From CAZKCK01 sp964552325 (GTDB taxonomy: Bacteria > Bacteroidota > Bacteroidia > Bacteroidales > TTA-H9), in NCBI GenBank assembly GCA_964552325.1, contig CAZKHA010000177.1, positions 1-6,935 of the forward strand: a stretch of DNA of 6,935 bases. The letters are read 5' to 3'. The notes under the pieces were generated by a model, which saw nothing but the letters and a program-made list of their open reading frames with translations, was not told the origin of the DNA and ran no database searches. A program made the position numbers and the translations under genes. This document shows, in pieces, positions 1-4,591 of this stretch (its first letter is position 1; every line of letters begins with the position of its first letter).

Positions 1-44
1 GCTTAAAATTTACTATTGAAATATACTTCAATGCAGATGTTTTA

Positions 45-52
45 TAGCTTTG
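45..52 (+). promoter_or_regulatory. TAnnTTTG-like box at the kinase start
   Basis: TAGCTTTG matches the Bacteroidota -7 consensus TAnnTTTG exactly, but it ends one base before the ATG of the kinase gene. No TTG lies at the usual -33 distance; the nearest upstream TTG, at 16-18, is about 26 bases away. If it is real, transcription would begin inside the annotated reading frame and translation would have to start downstream, for example at the in-frame GTG at 75. It may equally be a chance match in AT-rich DNA. The upstream region is cut by the window edge. Confidence 0.2.
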
Positions 53-53
53 C

Positions 54-3000
54 ATGCAATTCAAGCCTACACATGTGATAAATTGTTATAAGAAACTAAT
101 TGTCATTATAATACTGAACCTATTTGCCATTTCCACGGCATTATATGGGCAAAAAATTGATTTTACGCAAGTAAACACTGGAACAAAAGCTACCATCAAA
201 AGCTTCCAACAAGCATTTGATGGCAATTTGTTCTTTTTAACTGATAAAATTTATGAGCTTAAGGATTCAAGTTGGGTTAAACGCACTTTCCCGGTAGAAG
301 GACGCATTTCATATTTTTATCCAATAAGTAGTGATGAAATATGGTTCAGCATCGATCTAATGACCAACACCAGCATGCTTTACCATTATAAAAATGGAAA
401 AACCGAGAATATTCGATCACCTTTCTCAAACAGTATTACGGCAATTTATTTTTATAATGAAGACAAGGCTATTTTTACTAGTTTTGCTGACATCGATAAA
501 TTTGAAAAAGGCAAATTTACGCTATTACCCCCATCACCTTCCCGACAGGCCATTTATAAAATCAGATCACTCGATTTCAAAACATTTTACATTTCCAGCA
601 TTCATGGCGAGTTCTTTAAATATTACAACGGGACTTATTATAACCCCATGCCTGGAAAAGATGTTAAAGACTTTTGTCAGGCAACAACTAATCAAGGATA
701 CTTTATAATAGATAATGAACTATATAAAATTGAAGGGAATACCATAACTTTAGTTGAACAGCAAGCAAGCCTTCACAATATTGATAGATTATTGTACTTA
801 AAAGATAAAACACTCTTTTTAATGGGTGAAAAAGGGGATTTACTTCAATACAAAAATGGGATATTTAATCCTGTTAATATAGCTACTAGCACGGTATTGT
901 GCGAAACAGCAATTGATAATGAAGGGGGCATTTGGATAATCGGTGAAAATGGAACAATTTTTTATTCTGGTCAAAAGAAAATTACAAGAATATCTCCACA
1001 TTATCAAGGATTTTCGCCGCAAAAGTTAATTCCGTATGGTTTAAACACCGATGATGAGTATGGCGTGGGCATAGCTGACTTTGATAATGATAGCAAAAAA
1101 GACATTTACGTTGTTCGTATATTTGAGCAAAACAGGCTCTACCATCACAAAACAAAACAAGCAAACGGAGCTGGTTTTCGAGAGTTTATGGACGAAGCTT
1201 CAAAAAGAAATGCATTAGGTACACTGGACAATGAACATGGCGAAACGAGTGAGCTTAAGCTTGGGGTAAGTATTGCCGATGTTGACAATGATAACGACCA
1301 AGACATTTATTTATGCTACCTCAACAGCAATAATAAGCTACTGCTCAACAAAGGCAATGGCACCTTTCGAAATGTCAGCTATCAAAAAGGCCGTGCCTCG
1401 GCAGATTATAAACGTTCGAATATGGCTGCTTTTTCTGACATTGACCTTGATGGCGACCTTGACCTTTTTATTACCTCTGAAGAAGGCAGCAACCGCTTGT
1501 TTTTAAACAATGGAACGGCGAATTTTACTGACATAACTGCAAGCGCAGGCCTGCTGTCAGAATCGGGTGGAATGTGTGCCTCATTTGCCGATATTAACAA
1601 TGATGGATATCCCGATTTAGGGGTAACATTTTGGTACCCCCAAAACCGAGTTTATTTGAATGAGACCAAAAAGGGCAAGGTATCATTCAGAGATATTACA
1701 AACCAAACAGATGTTGGGAAAACCCCGCCAGCCAAAAGCAACGGCTTGGCATTTGCTGATGTAAATAATGACGGGAACATCGATTTATATATTGCTAATA
1801 GAAACGCTACTAGCAGATTGTATTTAAATAATGGACAGGGAATGTTGACGGATGCAACAGCAAGTTTTTTTGATATTGAAAACTTTATTGGCAATGGTGC
1901 TGTTTTCGCCGATTTCAACCTTGATGGTTTTTTGGATTTATACCTGTCAAATGTGGGCGAAAACATCCTTTATATCAACCAGGAAGGGAAGAAGTTTATA
2001 AACATGACCGGCGTTTTTGGCGCCGAACTCAGCGGCTACTCAACCGGCTCAGCAGTTAGTGATATAGACAATGATGGCGACCCCGACCTATATGTTGCCA
2101 ATTATACAAATGGCAACAGCCAGTTATTCTTAAATATTAATGAAAAGGGCTCTTCGATAAAAATGAACCTTCACGGTGTTTATTCTAACCGTGATGCTAT
2201 TGGTGCTAAAGTCTGGCTTTATAGCCTGAACCCTCCAAACCCCAAATTAATCGGTTATCGAGAGATTTCGGCGGGCAGTGGTTATGGATCGTCCAATGAC
2301 AAAGAACTGATTTTCGGAGTTGCCAAAGGTGAGAAAATGGTAGCGAAAATCAAATTTCCGTCCTCAGCAGATACCCTTTCGATTACCGATTTGCAGGTTG
2401 GGCAATGCATTGATGTTTACGAAGCAAGTGGCGTAGAAGCCGTATTTTCAAAAGCTAGTTCATGGACAGTACGTTTTTTGTCGGACCCCGAACTTCAAAC
2501 AGAAATCCTAAAATACATCTTTATCATCACCATGCTTATGTTTTACAATATAAGGATTGTGCCTAAAATAAAACGTATCATAACGATCAGTATAGCATCA
2601 TCTTTTCTAATTTTTATCATTTTTATCGGCGTAAACAGTTTTTTCTTATTCCAAGGCTTCTCGTTCAATTTTTTTATCGCGCCAATTACGGCCCTTATTC
2701 TCTTATTTATCCTTCACTTACTAAGCGGGCGTATTTTGCTCAGGCGCCTTGCCAACGAACAGCAGTTATTGCTCCGCGAAAAGCTTGCCCGCGATTTGCA
2801 CGACGACCTAGCTTCCACCTTGGGCAGTATTTCTATTTATGCTCAAACCTTAAATCAGATCACCCCTTTGCAAGACACTGGACCAAATCTTCCAAATAAG
2901 ATAGCCCGATTAACCCAAACAGCCATACAATCCATTAGTGATATTATTTGGATGACCTCGCCGCGTAATGATACCTTGCACAGCCTCATTTCAAAAACCT

Positions 3001-3377
3001 CGAACTATCTTTTAGAGGTACTGCAAGACAACAATATTGGCTACTCGCAACAAATTGAATTGCCCGACCAGCCAATTACCATTCGCGAAAGCCTGCGAAA
3101 CGATGCCTTTTTAATCCTGAAAGAAGCTCTCCATAATATCATCAAACATTCTGGTGCAAAAAAAGTAACTTTTAAAGCCTCACTTAATGCCACAACATGT
3201 ACATTGGTACTTAAGGACGATGGAAAAGGAATCGCATCCACAGCTTCTAACCATAAAAGTGGCTCGGGTAATGGCTTGCTGAATATGCAACGAAGGGCCA
3301 AAGAATCGCAAATAGAGTTTGCTATCATCTCACAAGCTGGCAAAGGGACGGAAATCTTATTAATTTTTAAAATATGA
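54..3377 (+). CDS. Membrane sensor histidine kinase with FG-GAP/VCBS propeller and ASPIC/UnbV sensor region
   Basis: This is a sensor kinase that probably reads an extracytoplasmic ligand and phosphorylates the regulator encoded next to it. In order, it shows a signal peptide (about 1-33, hydrophobic core KLIVIIILNLFAIST, likely cut after ALYG) and a blade-like region (about 35-330) ending in a D-x-x-G-G-I-W-I-I-G motif typical of regulator propellers. Seven FG-GAP/VCBS repeats follow, with acidic calcium loops starting at D342, D409, D462, D513, D569, D620 and D670 (e.g. DIDLDGDLD). Next are an ASPIC/UnbV-like domain (about 712-792, from NRDAIGAKV to a GSGYGSSND motif), three membrane helices (about 821-838, 842-866, 869-890), and a HisKA_3 phosphoacceptor helix (LARDLHDDLASTLGSI, His916). 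The HATPase has an N-box (E1024, N1028), a G1 box DDGKG (1055-1059) and a G2 box (GSGNGLLNM, 1070-1078). An exported N-terminus plus three helices puts the kinase in the cytoplasm. The catalytic motifs look intact. The ATG at 54 is the only ATG that supplies a signal peptide. Many Bacteroidota propeller kinases have a Y_Y_Y domain before the membrane; here FG-GAP/ASPIC occupies that place. The ligand is unknown. Confidence 0.93.
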   Translation: MQFKPTHVINCYKKLIVIIILNLFAISTALYGQKIDFTQVNTGTKATIKSFQQAFDGNLFFLTDKIYELKDSSWVKRTFPVEGRISYFYPISSDEIWFSIDLMTNTSMLYHYKNGKTENIRSPFSNSITAIYFYNEDKAIFTSFADIDKFEKGKFTLLPPSPSRQAIYKIRSLDFKTFYISSIHGEFFKYYNGTYYNPMPGKDVKDFCQATTNQGYFIIDNELYKIEGNTITLVEQQASLHNIDRLLYLKDKTLFLMGEKGDLLQYKNGIFNPVNIATSTVLCETAIDNEGGIWIIGENGTIFYSGQKKITRISPHYQGFSPQKLIPYGLNTDDEYGVGIADFDNDSKKDIYVVRIFEQNRLYHHKTKQANGAGFREFMDEASKRNALGTLDNEHGETSELKLGVSIADVDNDNDQDIYLCYLNSNNKLLLNKGNGTFRNVSYQKGRASADYKRSNMAAFSDIDLDGDLDLFITSEEGSNRLFLNNGTANFTDITASAGLLSESGGMCASFADINNDGYPDLGVTFWYPQNRVYLNETKKGKVSFRDITNQTDVGKTPPAKSNGLAFADVNNDGNIDLYIANRNATSRLYLNNGQGMLTDATASFFDIENFIGNGAVFADFNLDGFLDLYLSNVGENILYINQEGKKFINMTGVFGAELSGYSTGSAVSDIDNDGDPDLYVANYTNGNSQLFLNINEKGSSIKMNLHGVYSNRDAIGAKVWLYSLNPPNPKLIGYREISAGSGYGSSNDKELIFGVAKGEKMVAKIKFPSSADTLSITDLQVGQCIDVYEASGVEAVFSKASSWTVRFLSDPELQTEILKYIFIITMLMFYNIRIVPKIKRIITISIASSFLIFIIFIGVNSFFLFQGFSFNFFIAPITALILLFILHLLSGRILLRRLANEQQLLLREKLARDLHDDLASTLGSISIYAQTLNQITPLQDTGPNLPNKIARLTQTAIQSISDIIWMTSPRNDTLHSLISKTSNYLLEVLQDNNIGYSQQIELPDQPITIRESLRNDAFLILKEALHNIIKHSGAKKVTFKASLNATTCTLVLKDDGKGIASTASNHKSGSGNGLLNMQRRAKESQIEFAIISQAGKGTEILLIFKI

Positions 3378-3392
3378 CCTAATAAGGTTATA
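3375..3392. promoter_or_regulatory. Palindromic element, copy 1 (candidate regulator site)
   Basis: TGACCTAATAAGGTTATA overlaps the TGA stop of the kinase gene. Its core ACCTAATAAGGT (3377-3388) is an inverted repeat with one mismatched pair. It matches 16 of 18 positions in a second element at 4069-4086, just after the response regulator gene. Size and symmetry suit a dimeric LuxR-type regulator, so autoregulation by the adjacent regulator is plausible. That role is inference only. Confidence 0.35.
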
Positions 3393-3395
3393 GAC

Positions 3396-3423
3396 TTTGT
3401 AGTTATTTTGTAGTTATTTTGTA
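3396..3423. repeat. 11-bp AT-rich tandem repeat, 2.5 copies
   Basis: TTTGTAGTTAT occurs at 3396-3406 and 3407-3417 and is followed by a partial copy, TTTGTA, at 3418-3423. It fills most of the gap before the regulator ATG at 3437. The period is close to one helical turn. Each unit contains a TTG and a TATTTTG, the latter one base short of TAnnTTTG, so a weak internal promoter is possible. Slippage-prone DNA is the simpler reading. Confidence 0.6.
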
Positions 3424-3436
3424 AAAAATAAATTCT

Positions 3437-4066
3437 ATGGCTATTTCAGTTGCTATTATAGAAGACCACACCGAATTTAGACAAAGCTTGGTGTACTTAA
3501 TATCCTCTTTTTCTGATTATTCGGTTAGTTGGGCTTTTTCATCGGTTGAAGAAGCCTTAAAGAAATTCGTGCCTACCGAAGTATTGTTGCTCGACATCAA
3601 TCTGCCCGGATTATCTGGAATTGAGGCCATCCAATTATTCAAGGAAAAACAGCCCAACATAAAGATCATCATGCTTACCATTTTTGAAGACGAACACCAT
3701 ATATTTGAAGCTATTAAGCATGGAGCGGATGGGTATATACTTAAAAAATCGAGCCCAAACAAAATCCTGGATGCCATTATACAAGTTACAGAAGGGGGCG
3801 CTGCATTAACACCTATGGTAGCTAAACAGGTAATGGAGTTTTTAAAGCCCCCAAAAGCCAACCAAGATAATTCGAATCATTTAACCCTAAGGGAACGCGA
3901 AATCTTGCAATTAATCACCCAAGGCATTACCAATGAGCATATTGCTGAAAAGCTATTTATTAGCATTCAAACTGTTAGAAACCACATAAAAAGCATTTAC
4001 GAAAAACTACAAGTGCACTCAAGGGCTCAGGTTGTTGCCAAAGCCTTTCGCGACAAATTAATCTAA
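3437..4066 (+). CDS. NarL/LuxR-family two-component response regulator
   Basis: This 209-residue protein has the standard length and layout of the NarL/FixJ family: a phosphorylatable receiver and a DNA-binding helix-turn-helix. The receiver (about 3-120) has the acidic pair E9/D10, phosphoacceptor D53 (LLLDINLPGLSG), switch T81 (IIMLT) and the conserved K103 (GYILKKSS). After a short linker (about 136-147) comes the LuxR-type HTH (148-206) with LTLREREILQLI, the turn ITNEHIAEKLFIS and recognition helix QTVRNHIKSIYEKL. It is probably a transcription factor activated by the HisKA_3 kinase encoded 59 bp upstream, since such kinases typically pair with NarL-type regulators, and no terminator separates the two genes. 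The start is preceded by an A-rich stretch rather than a Shine-Dalgarno sequence, normal for Bacteroidota. Near-identical palindromes lie before and after the gene. Family is certain; targets are unknown. Confidence 0.95.
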   Translation: MAISVAIIEDHTEFRQSLVYLISSFSDYSVSWAFSSVEEALKKFVPTEVLLLDINLPGLSGIEAIQLFKEKQPNIKIIMLTIFEDEHHIFEAIKHGADGYILKKSSPNKILDAIIQVTEGGAALTPMVAKQVMEFLKPPKANQDNSNHLTLREREILQLITQGITNEHIAEKLFISIQTVRNHIKSIYEKLQVHSRAQVVAKAFRDKLI

Positions 4067-4068
4067 AC

Positions 4069-4086
4069 TGACCTAATTAGGCTATA
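4069..4086. promoter_or_regulatory. Palindromic element, copy 2 (candidate regulator site)
   Basis: TGACCTAATTAGGCTATA begins three bases after the regulator stop codon. Its core CCTAATTAGG (4072-4081) is a perfect 10-bp palindrome. It differs from the copy at 3375-3392 at only two of 18 positions. Both copies sit immediately behind a coding region, so a shared 3'-end role (processing or termination) is an alternative to an operator. Confidence 0.35.
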
Positions 4087-4179
4087 TCAGAAAAGCGGGC
4101 CATGCACATTTTGGCATTGAATAGAAAAAATCTGGCCGAAAAACAATCCGGTATTTTTCATCATTTTAAGCGATTTATT

Positions 4180-4237
4180 GCTTCAAATCGGCAGCAGCCA
4201 TTCACGCTGGTGTGAAGCAATGCTGCCGGTCGTAAGC
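4180..4237. repeat. Symmetric interrupted hairpin
   Basis: Three nested stems are separated by equal-sized internal loops. GCTT (4180-4183) pairs with AAGC (4234-4237), CGGCAGCA (4189-4196) with TGCTGCCG (4221-4228), and TTCAC (4201-4205) with GTGAA (4212-4216). The loops are 5/5 and 4/4 bases, with a 6-base apical loop GCTGGT. There is no T-run after it on either strand, so it is not a standard terminator. It could be a structured RNA or a palindromic repeat element such as a REP. Confidence 0.5.
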
Positions 4238-4259
4238 ACCCATTCGCTCAGTCACGGAA

Positions 4260-4342
4260 GCTGACCTTGACCAAAATCCTCCCTTGTCAGCAAAAAAAAG
4301 GTAGAGCAGCCATGGAATCCGATGTTTAGCTCAGGCACCTTT
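4260..4342. repeat. Two weaker inverted repeats
   Basis: GCTGAC (4260-4265) pairs with GTCAGC (4286-4291) across a 20-base loop. AAAGGT (4297-4302) pairs with ACCTTT (4337-4342), enclosing GAGC (4304-4307) and GCTC (4329-4332). Stems of 4-6 bp with large loops can occur by chance; they are listed because they follow directly after the stronger hairpin and could be part of one folded RNA. Confidence 0.2.
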
Positions 4343-4449
4343 AGCATTTGCGCTTAACCGAACTTTGCAAACAGTGTTTATAGGCTTTTTCCATGCCATC
4401 ACGGCCCTAAAACCCACAAAATAATCTGTTTTGTTACATTGTTTTACAT

Positions 4450-4538
4450 CAGTGTCCGACAAAATTTACGAGATTCCGAGCGAAATATAATGAAACGAGG
4501 AATCTTCTAATGCTTTGTAAGTTTTAACCGGACAACTG
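4450..4538. repeat. Long imperfect inverted repeat upstream of the fibre gene
   Basis: The arms face each other over about 89 bp. CAG+TGTCCG (4450-4458) pairs with CGGACA+A+CTG (4529-4538, one bulged A). AAAATTTAC (4461-4469) pairs with GTAAGTTTT (4517-4525) with a single G-U-type position. AGATTCC (4471-4477) pairs with GGAATCT (4499-4505). The right arm carries an 11-base insertion (4506-4516) and the central loop is about 21 bases. The right end touches the proposed promoter of the next gene. It may be a regulatory RNA structure, a bidirectional terminator or a small non-autonomous element. Confidence 0.5.
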
Positions 4539-4568
4539 TGATTATTTTAAAAGTGTATTGTATCTTTA
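4536..4568 (+). promoter_or_regulatory. Putative promoter of the fibre gene
   Basis: TATCTTTA (4561-4568) matches seven of eight positions of the Bacteroidota -7 box TAnnTTTG. CTG (4536-4538) lies 22 bp upstream as an imperfect -33 TTG. Transcription would start around 4573-4577, giving a leader of about 15-20 bases that is A-rich and lacks a Shine-Dalgarno sequence. Confidence 0.4.
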
Positions 4569-4591
4569 CAGCACCAAAAAAAATCTTTCAC

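Larger units (their letters stand above)
4067..4591. other. 525-bp gene-free region rich in inverted repeats
   Basis: No convincing coding frame on either strand spans this gap. It holds the second palindromic element (4069-4086), a symmetric hairpin (4180-4237), two weaker inverted repeats (4260-4291 and 4297-4342), a long imperfect inverted repeat (4450-4538) and a promoter-like pair just before the next gene. The gap is long compared with the 59 bp between the kinase and regulator genes. It could contain the end of the upstream transcript, a small RNA or a mobile-element remnant. I recognise no known RNA family here. Confidence 0.6.

Noticed and set aside
31..78. Short upstream frame (15 codons, ATG at 31 to TGA at 76-78) overlapping the kinase start
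   Set aside because: It is too short to judge, has no start signal and may precede the transcript start.
840..1966. Several 60-104 codon frames on both strands inside the kinase gene
   Set aside because: They overlap a gene with clear domains throughout and show no domain or start signal of their own.
4180..4237. Integron attC site or intrinsic terminator
   Set aside because: The attC core GTTRRRY-type ends are absent, no integrase or cassette is present, and no T-run follows the hairpin on either strand.
4260..4291. Terminator on the - strand formed by GCTGAC/GTCAGC next to the run of A
   Set aside because: Read on the - strand the T-run comes before the hairpin rather than after it, and no - strand gene ends here.
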